Shown piece by piece: positions 43,824 through 52,964 of a stretch of DNA of 64,000 bases. Position 1 is the first letter of the stretch. Each line of letters opens with the position of its first letter. The notes under the pieces are model-generated. The model ran no database searches. It was not told the DNA's origin and was given only the letters and a program-made list of their open reading frames with translations. Source of the stretch: Bifidobacteriaceae bacterium. GTDB taxonomy: Bacteria > Actinomycetota > Actinomycetes > Actinomycetales > WQXJ01. Location of the stretch: assembly GCA_031267825.1 (NCBI GenBank), contig JAIRYJ010000005.1, positions 27,222-91,221 on the forward strand. Reading direction: 5' to 3'. The position numbers and the translations under genes were made by a program.

Positions 43824-46415
43824 GTGGCCGCGGATCAGCAGCCGCCAAGCATGCCCCAAGACGGTACGTATAGCCTGTTCGGCATGACTCCTCCGGCCCG
43901 GCGGTTAAGTGGCGCGCTGTCAGATGGCCTGACGCCCGCTGATTCATATCTGGCGTCCCGGGTTGACGCGGCGGCTGGCCGGGCCGGGCGCAAACTGGCT
44001 GAATCAGGTCTCAAAACTATCCGGGACTTGTTGCGCCACTTTCCGAAACGCTATGAGGATCCGAGACTGCCAAGCGACATGGGTCTGCTTCGACTGGAAG
44101 AGACCGTCACCATCAACGCCCGCGTCCAATCAACTGCCGTACGGCCCATCAAGAACAACTCGCAGTGGCTAGTCAACGTGGTCATTACGGACGGACGACA
44201 CAAGCTTGACCTGGCCTTTTTCCTCAAACGCCGCCACCTGGCGGCCTACTACGAACGTGAATACTGGGAAGGCCGGATGGGCTTGTTCACTGGGCGGGTC
44301 AAGGCTTACCGTGGCGTCAGGCAGCTAGTCCATCCGGAAGTCATCTGGGAAGATCAGGCCGCCACCCAGGATCCGCGTTTCGCTGGTCGGCTGATTCCGA
44401 TCTACCCGTCAGTGGCTGGTGTTCAATCACCGATCCTGCAACGCGCCATTCAGACCTCCTTGACCGCGCTGGGCGATGATTCCCCATCTGATCCTTTGCC
44501 CGCGGCGATCCTAGAGCCGCGCGGGTTACCCATTCTGGGCCGGGCTTTGTGGCAAGTCCACAACCCGTCCAGCTTGGATGAGGCCAACCTGGCCCGTGAC
44601 CGCTTCCGCTTCGAGGAGGCTTTCATTTTGCAGACGGCTTTGGCGCAGCGCCGCCACCAGGCCTGGCAGGCGGGCGGGGCGGTCCGCCGGTCGGCTGTGG
44701 ATGGTCCGGATTCGCTGGTGCGCGCACTTGATCGGCGTTTACCGTTCGAGTTGACGCCGTCGCAGCGGGCGGCTGGGCGGAAGATCGCTGGCCTGCTTGA
44801 TTCGTCCGCACCGATGAACCAGTTGTTGCAGGGCGATGTCGGCTCCGGCAAGACCGTGGTCGCTTTGCGCGCCATGTTGCAGGTCATTCAGGCTGGTGGT
44901 CAGGCGGTGTTGCTCGCCCCGACGGAGGTTCTAGCGGCCCAACATTTCCGCACCATCCGGGAGTTGCTCGGACCGTTGGCTTCGGTTGGTGGGTCCGAAC
45001 CGCCAGAAGCAAGTTTGTTCGAGGCGTCAAGTTTTTCGCCGGATCCCGGCCTGCCGGCCGCGTCACCTGGCGCGGTTTCGCGGTCCACTTCCAGGCTGTC
45101 CGATGCCGCCCTGTCGGCCGCGTCACCTAGCGCGGTTTCGCGGTCCACTTCCAGGCTGTTCGATGCCACCCTCCCGGCCGGGCCCCCCGCCCCGGCCGCC
45201 CGGCTCGGCATCCGCCTGTTGACTGGTTCGCTAACCGCCAAAACCAAGGCCGAGGCACTAGCCCTAATTGAAACTGGCGAGGTTGGACTGGTAGTCGGCA
45301 CTCACGCCCTGCTTGAACCAACGGTCCAGTTCAAGGACCTCGGCTTGGTGGTGGTTGACGAACAGCACCGCTTCGGCGTGGAACAACGTGATGCTTTACG
45401 CACCAGGGGACCCAACTTGCCTCATGTGTTGGTGATGACAGCCACACCAATTCCACGCACCGTGGCTATGACAGTCTTCGGGGACCTGGGGGTGACAGTT
45501 CTGAAAGACGGCCCACCCGGCCGTTTGCCAGTCAATACGGTCTGGGTCAACCCCGCGACCCATCCCGCCTGGCTTGACCGGGTCTGGCAACGGGTAGCTG
45601 AAGAAGTCGCTGGCGGGCACCGGGCCTTCGTCATCTGCCCGGCGATCGAACCTGGTGAAGTCGAATCCGGCACCGAACTAGTCGAAGAACCAGAACCGGC
45701 TGAACAAGGCCAACTGGCTTTCCCGGAACTCGACTTGGGAGGGATGCCGGGGGGCGGCATCGTCCAAGTAGGGGGTAGCGGAACCGGGCCTGGCACGGCC
45801 CGCCGACCGCTCGCCTCAGTCAGCCAGACGCTAGAACAGCTAACGGCCGAACCAGCCCTGCGCGGTGTCCGGCTGGCGGCGCTGCACGGCCGGATGAACC
45901 CGGCCGAAAAGGATCGCACGATGGCGGCTTTTCAACGCGGCGAGGTTGATCTGCTGGTCGCGACCACAGTGGTTGAAGTCGGCGTTGATGTGCCGCAGGC
46001 GACAGCCCTGGTGGTCCTGGAAGCTGACCGGTTTGGGCTGTCGCAGCTACACCAACTGCGCGGCAGGGTGGGCCGAGGGACTGATCCGGCGGTTTGTTTA
46101 CTGGTATCGCAGACCGCACCTGAAACGACAGCGGCGGCCCGCCTTGAAGCCATGCGACGCAGTCGTGACGGCTTTGAATTAGCAGAGGTTGACCTTGAAA
46201 ACCGACGTGAAGGCCAAGTGTTGGGCGACAGCCAATCAGGTAGTTCATCGCTTCGCTTGGTCCGTCTGACCAGGGATGCGGGGCTGATAGCCGATGCCCG
46301 CCAGGCCGCGGGCGACTTGGTCAACAGTGACCCGGAACTGACCGGCTGGCCTGCTTTGGCGGACGCTATCACCAGTTTGCTAGCTGGCCGTGAGGCATAT
46401 CTGGAGCGAGGCTGA
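43824..46415 (+). CDS. recG: ATP-dependent DNA helicase RecG
   Basis: 863 aa (usual 680-750). Remodels stalled forks and Holliday junctions. Wedge/OB domain first (LLRHFPKRYED), then helicase motifs: GDVGSGKTVVALRAM (Walker A), LAPTEVLAAQHFRTI (Ia), VVDEQHRFGV (II), VMTATPIPRT (III), TTVVEVGVDVP (V), QLRGRVGRG (VI). Two insertions: residues about 389-455, with a 20-residue tandem repeat (nt 45059-45178), and about 611-660, Glu/Gly-rich. The dispersed motif is in both (45102, 45743, 45755). Conserved motifs intact, so probably active. GTG start; no ribosome-binding site. Confidence 0.94.
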   Translation: MAADQQPPSMPQDGTYSLFGMTPPARRLSGALSDGLTPADSYLASRVDAAAGRAGRKLAESGLKTIRDLLRHFPKRYEDPRLPSDMGLLRLEETVTINARVQSTAVRPIKNNSQWLVNVVITDGRHKLDLAFFLKRRHLAAYYEREYWEGRMGLFTGRVKAYRGVRQLVHPEVIWEDQAATQDPRFAGRLIPIYPSVAGVQSPILQRAIQTSLTALGDDSPSDPLPAAILEPRGLPILGRALWQVHNPSSLDEANLARDRFRFEEAFILQTALAQRRHQAWQAGGAVRRSAVDGPDSLVRALDRRLPFELTPSQRAAGRKIAGLLDSSAPMNQLLQGDVGSGKTVVALRAMLQVIQAGGQAVLLAPTEVLAAQHFRTIRELLGPLASVGGSEPPEASLFEASSFSPDPGLPAASPGAVSRSTSRLSDAALSAASPSAVSRSTSRLFDATLPAGPPAPAARLGIRLLTGSLTAKTKAEALALIETGEVGLVVGTHALLEPTVQFKDLGLVVVDEQHRFGVEQRDALRTRGPNLPHVLVMTATPIPRTVAMTVFGDLGVTVLKDGPPGRLPVNTVWVNPATHPAWLDRVWQRVAEEVAGGHRAFVICPAIEPGEVESGTELVEEPEPAEQGQLAFPELDLGGMPGGGIVQVGGSGTGPGTARRPLASVSQTLEQLTAEPALRGVRLAALHGRMNPAEKDRTMAAFQRGEVDLLVATTVVEVGVDVPQATALVVLEADRFGLSQLHQLRGRVGRGTDPAVCLLVSQTAPETTAAARLEAMRRSRDGFELAEVDLENRREGQVLGDSQSGSSSLRLVRLTRDAGLIADARQAAGDLVNSDPELTGWPALADAITSLLAGREAYLERG
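45059..45178. repeat. Two 60-bp tandem repeats inside recG
   Basis: Units 45059-45118 and 45119-45178 differ at about five positions; each carries GATGCC near its end (45102, 45162). In frame, coding SAASPSAVSRSTSRL-type units between helicase motifs. Confidence 0.85.
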
Positions 46416-46432
46416 GGCTGGTTGATGACGTT

Positions 46433-47083
46433 ATGATCCGGATAGTGGCTGGCAGTGCGGGTGGCCGACCAATTAAAGTGCCGCGCGGTGGGACCAGGCC
46501 AACTTCTCAGCGGGTTCGTGAGGCGTTGTTTTCGCTGCTTGAGGCTCGTTTAGCGGCTGGTGCGGCCGGTGCTGCGCTGGGCGATGACGTAGCTGGTGCG
46601 GCCGGGGCAGAAGATGAAGGCTGCTGGGCCGGGCTCGTAGTAGCTGACCTCTACGCCGGCTCTGGTGGGCTGGGTCTTGAAGCGGTCAGCCGGGGCGCGG
46701 CCCGGGCTGTGCTGGTCGAATCGAGCCGGGCGGCCGCCCGGATAGCTGGCGCCAACGCTGCCGACCTTGGCCTTAGTGAACGGGTGACGGTTCTGTCCGC
46801 GCCAGTTGAACAGGTCCTGGCGCGTCGCTCACTGCCTGGCAAAACATCGTTTGACCTGGTGTTTTTGGATCCGCCTTATGGTTTGCCAGGCGGCCAGCTG
46901 GACCAAGTGCTGGCCAGATTGGCGCTGGCGCGGTTGTCACCTGGTGGACTGATTGTGCTTGAACGGTCAACCCGCGATGGCGTCCCAGTTTGGCCCAGTA
47001 CCTGGAAACAGGTGGATCGGCGGGTCTATGGCGACACGGTCATCTATCTGGCTCAGGTGGCTGAGTCGGATTCGGCGGGCTAA
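46433..47083 (+). CDS. rsmD: 16S rRNA (guanine966-N2)-methyltransferase RsmD
   Basis: 216 aa. Methylates G966 of 16S rRNA. Visible: MIRIVAGSAGGRPIKVP, TRPTSQRVREALFS, DLYAGSGGLGLEAVSRGA (SAM loop) and catalytic LDPPYGLP. An Ala/Gly/Asp-rich insertion at about 40-66 separates the N-terminal strand from the SAM loop. Follows recG by 17 bases and precedes coaD, the usual actinobacterial order. Confidence 0.92.
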   Translation: MIRIVAGSAGGRPIKVPRGGTRPTSQRVREALFSLLEARLAAGAAGAALGDDVAGAAGAEDEGCWAGLVVADLYAGSGGLGLEAVSRGAARAVLVESSRAAARIAGANAADLGLSERVTVLSAPVEQVLARRSLPGKTSFDLVFLDPPYGLPGGQLDQVLARLALARLSPGGLIVLERSTRDGVPVWPSTWKQVDRRVYGDTVIYLAQVAESDSAG

Positions 47084-47187
47084 TCCCCTGGATCACATCG
47101 ATGGCCTTGGCGGTCTGGTGGCCTTGGCGACTTGCCGGTCTGTCGGTTTGGACGAGTCTTCTTCATGGCGGGTGATTCGGAGCCTGC

Positions 47188-47193
47188 GATAAT
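47188..47193 (+). promoter_or_regulatory. Probable leaderless -10 box of coaD
   Basis: GATAAT with TGC before it (extended -10 look), exactly six bases before ATG 47200; no ribosome-binding site. Confidence 0.5.
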
Positions 47194-47199
47194 TGAGCA

Positions 47200-47715
47200 A
47201 TGACAGAATCCAGCGGCTTGGCGCGGCCCGCGGTGGTGCCAGGCTCATTTGATCCCGTCACCTTAGGTCACCTTGATGTGATTGAACGGGCCGCCAAACT
47301 GTTCGGCCGGGTAATTGTTGGAGTAGCGGTTAACGCTGCCAAAGAAGCGGTGTTCGGCCTTAAAGCCAGAATCGAACTGATCCAGGACTGTGCGGCTCAT
47401 ATCCCTGGGGTGGAGGTCCGGGCTGTGCCTGGCCTACTGGCCGAATTCTGCCGCCAGGTTGAGGCAATCGCTGTTGTTAAAGGATTACGCGGTGGCCAGG
47501 ATTGGGGCCACGAAGAGCCGATGGCTATTGTCAACCGGGAGTTGACTGGGATTGAGACGGTGTTCCTGGCGGCTGCGCCAACCTGGGGACACGTTTCGTC
47601 GTCCTTGGTGAAGGATGTTGCCCGGCACGGTGGCGATGTCAGCCCCTATGTTTCGCCCGGCGTGCGTCAGGCTTTGATTGACCGGTTCGGTTCTGGCGGT
47701 CCGCCAAGGTTGTGA
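47200..47715 (+). CDS. coaD: Pantetheine-phosphate adenylyltransferase
   Basis: 171 aa. Fourth step of coenzyme A synthesis. Visible: PGSFDPVTLGHLDVIERA with the T/HxGH nucleotidyltransferase motif, VVKGLRGGQDW, and SSSLVKDVARHGGDVSPYV near the C-terminus. Small GTP/His-binding residues are in place. Own leaderless-type promoter. Confidence 0.95.
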   Translation: MTESSGLARPAVVPGSFDPVTLGHLDVIERAAKLFGRVIVGVAVNAAKEAVFGLKARIELIQDCAAHIPGVEVRAVPGLLAEFCRQVEAIAVVKGLRGGQDWGHEEPMAIVNRELTGIETVFLAAAPTWGHVSSSLVKDVARHGGDVSPYVSPGVRQALIDRFGSGGPPRL

Positions 47716-47791
47716 AGGGCGTCGGCAGCGGCTCGGTGGTGTCCAAGCACACCACTGACTCCGCATCAGATACCGCAGAAGGGAACGCAAG

Positions 47792-48667
47792 ATGGACACG
47801 ATCGAGAACGGCACCGCTTCGGGAGAAGGCGAGTCGGCCTCGCCTGGCGGTGGTGCCGACGCGACTAGCGGTCAGACCGCCGACGCTGTCAGCGGTGTTG
47901 GCGCGGCTAGTAGCCGCACCACCTCGCCGGGAGACGTTTTGGGTTCGTCTGAGAACAGCCGGTGGGCTGTGGCGGTTCGTGGCTTGTCGAAGTCTTACGG
48001 TAAACGCCGAGCACTGGACCGAGTCTCACTTGAGGTTGGTTGGGGCAGTGTCTGTGGACTGGTTGGCCCTAATGGCTCCGGTAAGAGCACCATAATCGGC
48101 TCGATCGTTGGCTTGCTGCGAATAGATTCCGGCCGCGCGCTAGTCGATGGCGCTGAATACCACTGGCTGCGTCAGCCAGGGCGTCTGGTCGGCACAATGC
48201 GCCAAAGCCCGGCCTTCACGCTGCGTAACACCATCAACCAGCATTTGGAAGTGATGCGCCGAGCCCTCGGAGTGACCAGCCAACGAGTTGATGACTGTTT
48301 GAAAGAGGTGGGCTTAGAAGATAGGCGGCGCAGCCGGATCGGCTCCCTGTCAGGCGGTCTGCGTCAACGCCTTTCCCTGGCGGGAGCGATCCTAGGAGAT
48401 CCGCGGATACTGATCCTGGACGAGCCGGCCAACGGCATGGATCCTGAAAGTGCTGCCCTGTTACGCCGTTTGATCCGCGGTCTAGCTGGCCGTGGCGGCG
48501 CGGTTCTGGTATCAACCCATCAACTGGCTGAACTCTCGCTTTGGGCTGATTCTTGCTACGTCATCAACCAAGGACGGGTAAAGTCGCGGCTTGACAGCGC
48601 CACCGTCCAAGACCCAGAAGCCTTGTTTGATGCTTTTCTTCAAGCCACCAGCGGGCAGGGGGCCTGA
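47792..48667 (+). CDS. ABC transporter ATP-binding protein
   Basis: 291 aa. The first 50 residues are an Ala/Gly/Ser-rich linker, then an ABC domain: LVGPNGSGKSTIIGSIVG (Walker A), RQSPAFT (Q-loop region), SLSGGLRQRLSLAGA (signature), ILILDEPANGMDP (Walker B) and STHQLAE (H-loop). Resembles exporter-type ATPases of the CcmA/NatA group. AGAAGGGA precedes ATG 47792. The membrane partner follows after one base. Confidence 0.9.
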   Translation: MDTIENGTASGEGESASPGGGADATSGQTADAVSGVGAASSRTTSPGDVLGSSENSRWAVAVRGLSKSYGKRRALDRVSLEVGWGSVCGLVGPNGSGKSTIIGSIVGLLRIDSGRALVDGAEYHWLRQPGRLVGTMRQSPAFTLRNTINQHLEVMRRALGVTSQRVDDCLKEVGLEDRRRSRIGSLSGGLRQRLSLAGAILGDPRILILDEPANGMDPESAALLRRLIRGLAGRGGAVLVSTHQLAELSLWADSCYVINQGRVKSRLDSATVQDPEALFDAFLQATSGQGA

Positions 48668-48668
48668 G

Positions 48669-49517
48669 GTGAATAACTTGATTGGTGTCGAATTACTGCG
48701 TCTGCGCTACTCAGTTCAAGCCAAAGCACTGGTCTGGGTTGGGCTGATCCTGACTGGGATTCAGGCGGCGCTACTGATCCTGGCGGAACCGCTGACACGC
48801 CGGGCGTTCGGCCCTGGCAACGGAACGTCCGAGGCTCTATTCCGGTTCTTGGCGTCGATGGGTATGGATGGTGGGGGCACCAGTTCGCCATTGCTTCAGG
48901 CGGCCGTCCTCGAGGTGACTGGTGGCGTCGGTTCTGGTGTTGGCTTCTGCGCGGTGCTGGCTGTTCTGGCGGGCGCGTTGATCGTGTCAACCGGTTTCGC
49001 CACTGGAGCGGCGGCTGAGGATCTGCTGATCCAACCGAACCGGACAGCCCTTTTTGGCGCCAGGTTGGGGGCGCTGGCGCTGGCGGGTGGCGCTACCGCT
49101 GTGGTGGCTTGGGTTATCCGCCTTGCTTTTCTGCTGGTGAGCTTCGCCATCACAGGTGGTGGTTGGCGTATCTCGGCCGGGTTCTTGATTTGCCAGTTGA
49201 TTGGCGGTGCGCTGAGCCTGGCGGTCTTGGCCGCCCTGGGCGGCGCACTGGGTTTCCTGATCCGTTCGCCTGTACTGGTCGCTTTGGTGGTGCTGGTTTG
49301 GGCCTTCGTTGAACTGGTTATCAGGGCGGGTGATTTAGTCCTCGGGTTGTACTTGTCGATGACCCAGTTCCTGCCGCTCGGTTTACCGGCGATGGCTTGG
49401 GGCGGCCCCTGGCTGGTGTTGGATTACGCCATGCAACTGATGTCGGTCCTACTGGTTCAAACGGTCTTGATCAGCGCCGTGGCACTGACTTTCTTCAAGC
49501 GCCGCGATATCACCTGA
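48669..49517 (+). CDS. ABC transporter membrane subunit
   Basis: About 282 aa from GTG 48669. Six hydrophobic segments, starting with an N-terminal helix after VNNLIGVELLRLRYS, like ABC-2 type permeases. Substrate unknown. No signal for immunity or peptide export is seen next to it. Confidence 0.82.
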   Translation: MNNLIGVELLRLRYSVQAKALVWVGLILTGIQAALLILAEPLTRRAFGPGNGTSEALFRFLASMGMDGGGTSSPLLQAAVLEVTGGVGSGVGFCAVLAVLAGALIVSTGFATGAAAEDLLIQPNRTALFGARLGALALAGGATAVVAWVIRLAFLLVSFAITGGGWRISAGFLICQLIGGALSLAVLAALGGALGFLIRSPVLVALVVLVWAFVELVIRAGDLVLGLYLSMTQFLPLGLPAMAWGGPWLVLDYAMQLMSVLLVQTVLISAVALTFFKRRDIT

Positions 49518-49564
49518 TCTCATTGGCGCTATGGGTTGACAGAGTTGGGCAATGCGGCAGGTGT

Positions 49565-50494
49565 TCAATCGGCCTTTTCGGGCAGTTCTTCCCACGCGGC
49601 TTGACTCACCTGGATGACTATTCCCGACAGTCTGTCCAAACGCAATGATGTTTCATCCTCAGGTGGTGTCCCGCCCTTGCCATCGAAGCCTGGATAATCG
49701 AATCCGACTTCCGGTAAGGCCGCGGCGGAGTAGATCGTCGCGTCACCAATATCTTCTTCCCGCACCGTTTTGGCCGCTGGCACAGGTGGGCAGGCGGCCA
49801 GTACGTCCCTTAGCCGCGCCTCAGTGATCGCGGCCGGCAGCAGAGCGGTCGGACGAGTGAAATAACCGTCCGCTATTGGCGCGGCCGGGTCAGACACAGC
49901 GGACAGCTTTGATTGACGGACACATTCGGCCCAGGTTTGGCCCGCTGCGGCGATTAGCGCTTTGACCTTCAATTCGTCTTGCGGGGTGGGCGCGAAGTCC
50001 GCCTGGTTGAATTTGGCTTCCAGTAAGCAGGCCGCGAACTGATCCGTAAAGTCAACGTCGCCAACAAACAGAAGATCTGCCGTGTCACCTAAGCCTTTGG
50101 CTGCCCGCATGGCTTCGTAAAGCTCGAACTGGCGCTGACTGGCCGCGTCCCCGGGGGATGCGCCGTCCGCTCCCCAATAGACGCACTGGCCGCCAAAACA
50201 GGTCAAACTGGCCTCGCTGCTGGTCTTCTCAACGCTCATGCCATCCTCGGAATACAGGATTCTTGCAGGCACGTCATGTTGCTCCAGACAGGCATCAATG
50301 GCATCGATCTGCTGTTGCGGTTCCGGCCCGGTGGCGTCGCTGGAAATTCCCGGCGTCACCAGGCTGACCACATCGCCGCCGCTGTTCTGGCAGGCAGTGG
50401 CCAAGCAGCCCAAGGCCGCGACCGCGACCAGCGCCGCGATGCGTCCCTTGATCTGCTGTGCGTCAGAGGTGATTGAGACGATTAGCTGCCGCAC
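49565..50494 (-). CDS. Lipoprotein of unknown function
   Basis: 309 aa. GTG 50494 overlaps the stop of the gene before it. N-terminal basic/hydrophobic segment with lipobox LATAC (Cys about 35), then an acidic exported domain with several Cys (DACLEQ, LTCFGGQCVYW, FAACLLEAK, WAECVRQ), suggestive of disulphides. Not recognised. Cotranscribed with the frameshifted secreted-protein gene, so the two may have formed a secreted pair. Confidence 0.75.
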   Translation of the reverse strand: MRQLIVSITSDAQQIKGRIAALVAVAALGCLATACQNSGGDVVSLVTPGISSDATGPEPQQQIDAIDACLEQHDVPARILYSEDGMSVEKTSSEASLTCFGGQCVYWGADGASPGDAASQRQFELYEAMRAAKGLGDTADLLFVGDVDFTDQFAACLLEAKFNQADFAPTPQDELKVKALIAAAGQTWAECVRQSKLSAVSDPAAPIADGYFTRPTALLPAAITEARLRDVLAACPPVPAAKTVREEDIGDATIYSAAALPEVGFDYPGFDGKGGTPPEDETSLRLDRLSGIVIQVSQAAWEELPEKAD

Positions 50495-51044
50495 TACACA
50501 ACCCAGCAGGAAATCCCGTTGTTGCTCTGGAACGACGTCAGACCACTGACTGTGGAAGTCTTTGTCCAGTTGTTGTAGAGCTGGAGATGCTTGGTGGTCT
50601 GAGCTATTGAGTAGACCCTTCGCGTGCCTTGTGGGTAGGCCTTAAGCGTCTTACCCTTGGGAACGGTTGCTGAGCAAGAAACTGTGGTCGACGAAGCTGA
50701 AGAGTAGCTGTATCCGAGCTGACCGGAGACATAGCTGGCGCTCAGGCCGAACGCCACGGAGAGATTGTTTGTCACGGTTTTGCCTTTCGCGACCGTGCAC
50801 GATACTGCAACATTGCCAGCGTTACACGAGCCAATGACCCGCGTCTTGTCCGTGTAGCCAGTAGTCGTGGAACTCTTGGTCACTTTGTAGGTGTAGACGT
50901 TGACTGGAGGGGGAATGATTTGTGCTGGGACCGCAGCGCCTGCTGGAGCCGTTCCGCTAAGACCGACTACCGGCAGCGGCCGCCAGAGCCAGAGCGACTC
51001 GCGCTATGCGCCTAGTGAACGCTGAACGGGGGGGGTGACATCAT
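50494..51044 (-). pseudogene. Secreted Ser/Thr-rich protein with frameshifted signal peptide
   Basis: From ATG 51044 (AAGGAG nine bases upstream) the frame meets a stop after a run of eight C (G8 at 51028-51035 on the plus strand). One base fewer gives a signal-peptide-like RRIARVALALAAAA; a second indel near 50975 is needed to reach GLSGTAPAGAAVPAQ and the mature part. The mature part (to 50494) has amphipathic strands (TVTNNLSVAFGLSASYVSG, TTVSCSATVPKGKTLKAYP) and five Cys, with a pore-former-like alternation. Either a decayed or phase-variable gene, or assembly error at homopolymers. Confidence 0.55.
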
Positions 51045-51307
51045 GGGGTACATCTCCTTGAAAGGTAAAGGCATGGCAAACGCCGTGCATCGTCATAATA
51101 CCACCCTCTCAGTGCGACACAAGACGCACAGAGATCTGCCTGCCCGATGCCGGATACGGGACAACGAACCGGCATGACCGGGCCGTCCAATTGGCTGGCT
51201 TAGGTGAAATGTATGTTTCGTGGGTTCCGCGACGGCCACCAATAGCAATAAACTTTGCCCGCAATTGAGCCGCGCAGAATATCGCGGCCACTGACGAAGG
51301 GAATCCC

Positions 51308-52903
51308 ATGATTTCGCCCAAGAATAAGATGTTTCGCCTGACCGGCGCCCTGGGGGCGGCCGCCCTGCTTCTGTCTGGTTGCGCCGACAACGGTAACGAA
51401 GACGGCGCCGCGGGCGAACCCGGTGACGGCGCGACCCAAATCGTAGTTGACACCACTTTTGACATTAAAACGATTGACCCGGCTCGGGAGTATGAGCCGA
51501 CCGGCCAGATTCTGGTCAAAGCGCTTTACGACACGTTGCTTACCTTCGCTGATGATGACACCACCACCGTCATCCCAGACTTGGCGACCTTTGAATCAAA
51601 CTCTGACCAGACTGAGTTCACTTTGACGATGACTGAAGGCCGAGTATTTTCTGACGGTGCACCAATCACCGCCGATGACGCGGTTTTCTCCTTGCAGCGT
51701 CTGCAGGGCCTAGAAGGCAACCCGTCCTTCTTGTTGGCTGGAGTTCAAGTAGAGAAGGTCGATGAAATGACTCTCAAACTTGTCACCGATGTGCCTTCGC
51801 CATCACTGCCGGCCGTTTTGGCCACGCCGTCATGCGGCATTGTCAATTCGAAACTAGTGCAAGAAAATGGCGGATCAACTAGTGCGACGGATAGTGCCGA
51901 AGAGTTCCTCAATGAAACATCAGCCGGTTCTGGACCGTATATTCTTGAAAAACTAGACACCGCCTCCGAAGCGATTCTGGTCAAGAATGACAAATATAAC
52001 GGTCCGCAGAAACCGACCTATGACACGGTGATTTTGCGTAACACCGAACCAGCTACTCAGAAAATGAATGTTGAGCGTGGCGATTCACAAGTCGCTTTGG
52101 GATTGTCAGGTGACATGGTTGATTCGTTGGCGGATAATGTGAACGTAGAATCGGTGCCCTCGGCCACAGTGGTCTTCTTGTTGATCAACGCTGATTCGGC
52201 GATCTCTGAGATCACGGCTTCATCTGAGTTTGTTAGAGCGGTCAAGAATGGGATCAACTACGATGGTTTACTTGAAATCGCTGGACGCGGAGCGGCCCAG
52301 GCGACCGGTCTTGTGCCGTCAGTATTCTTGGGTGCTTTAGGCTCGGCCGATGCTCTGAAGTATGACGCGGCGGCCGCGCGGACGGCGGCTGAGGCGAGTG
52401 GCGCGGTTGGTCAGAAACTGACACTGTCCTTCCCCAATGATATTGATCCGACTGGTTTGAATTTGACAACTTTGGCTGAACGAATCCAATCGCAACTATC
52501 TCAGGTTGGAATTGAGGTTGATTTAGCTCCAGCGCCGTTCGCTACAGAAATTGACGCTTACCGTGACGGTAAAGAGCAAATTGGTTTGTGGTATTGGAAC
52601 CCTGATTACATGGATCCGGCTAACTATTTGGCTTTCGGCCCGGGTCAGAGCGTCGGTTTGCGGGCGGGTTGGCCAGAGGGTTCCAACCCGGCGATCGAGG
52701 CGCTGGTCAGCCAGGGCTACACGACCGGTGACTTGGATGCCCGGCGGACAGTGTTCGAAAACTGGGGCAAAGCGATGAACGCGGATTCGCCGTTTGTGCC
52801 GCTGCTTCAACCCGGTTCGAACGTCGCCTATCAGCCGAGCGTCAGCGGGGTCTACTACAACCCGGTTTGGTTGATCAACGTGGCGGGCTTGGGGATTGCC
52901 TGA
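51308..52903 (+). CDS. Oligopeptide/dipeptide ABC transporter substrate-binding lipoprotein
   Basis: 531 aa. Lipobox LLLSGC (Cys 25), then an SBP family 5 fold: PAREYEPTGQILVKALYDTLL, ITADDAVFSLQRL, GSGPYILEKLD, FVRAVKNGINYDGLLEIAGRGAAQATG. Delivers peptides or a related solute to the permeases encoded directly downstream. The gap 51061-51307 before it has no gene. It uses more T-ending codons than its neighbours. Confidence 0.92.
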   Translation: MISPKNKMFRLTGALGAAALLLSGCADNGNEDGAAGEPGDGATQIVVDTTFDIKTIDPAREYEPTGQILVKALYDTLLTFADDDTTTVIPDLATFESNSDQTEFTLTMTEGRVFSDGAPITADDAVFSLQRLQGLEGNPSFLLAGVQVEKVDEMTLKLVTDVPSPSLPAVLATPSCGIVNSKLVQENGGSTSATDSAEEFLNETSAGSGPYILEKLDTASEAILVKNDKYNGPQKPTYDTVILRNTEPATQKMNVERGDSQVALGLSGDMVDSLADNVNVESVPSATVVFLLINADSAISEITASSEFVRAVKNGINYDGLLEIAGRGAAQATGLVPSVFLGALGSADALKYDAAAARTAAEASGAVGQKLTLSFPNDIDPTGLNLTTLAERIQSQLSQVGIEVDLAPAPFATEIDAYRDGKEQIGLWYWNPDYMDPANYLAFGPGQSVGLRAGWPEGSNPAIEALVSQGYTTGDLDARRTVFENWGKAMNADSPFVPLLQPGSNVAYQPSVSGVYYNPVWLINVAGLGIA

Positions 52904-52964
52904 GCCACTGGAGCCGGCCGCCGCTGCGGGTCAAACCCGTGGTGGCGGGACGGTTCCGCCTGAT

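Noticed and set aside
50276..50549. Plus-strand frames across the lipoprotein gene
   Set aside because: Shadows of the minus-strand lipoprotein, which has a clear lipobox and coherent composition.
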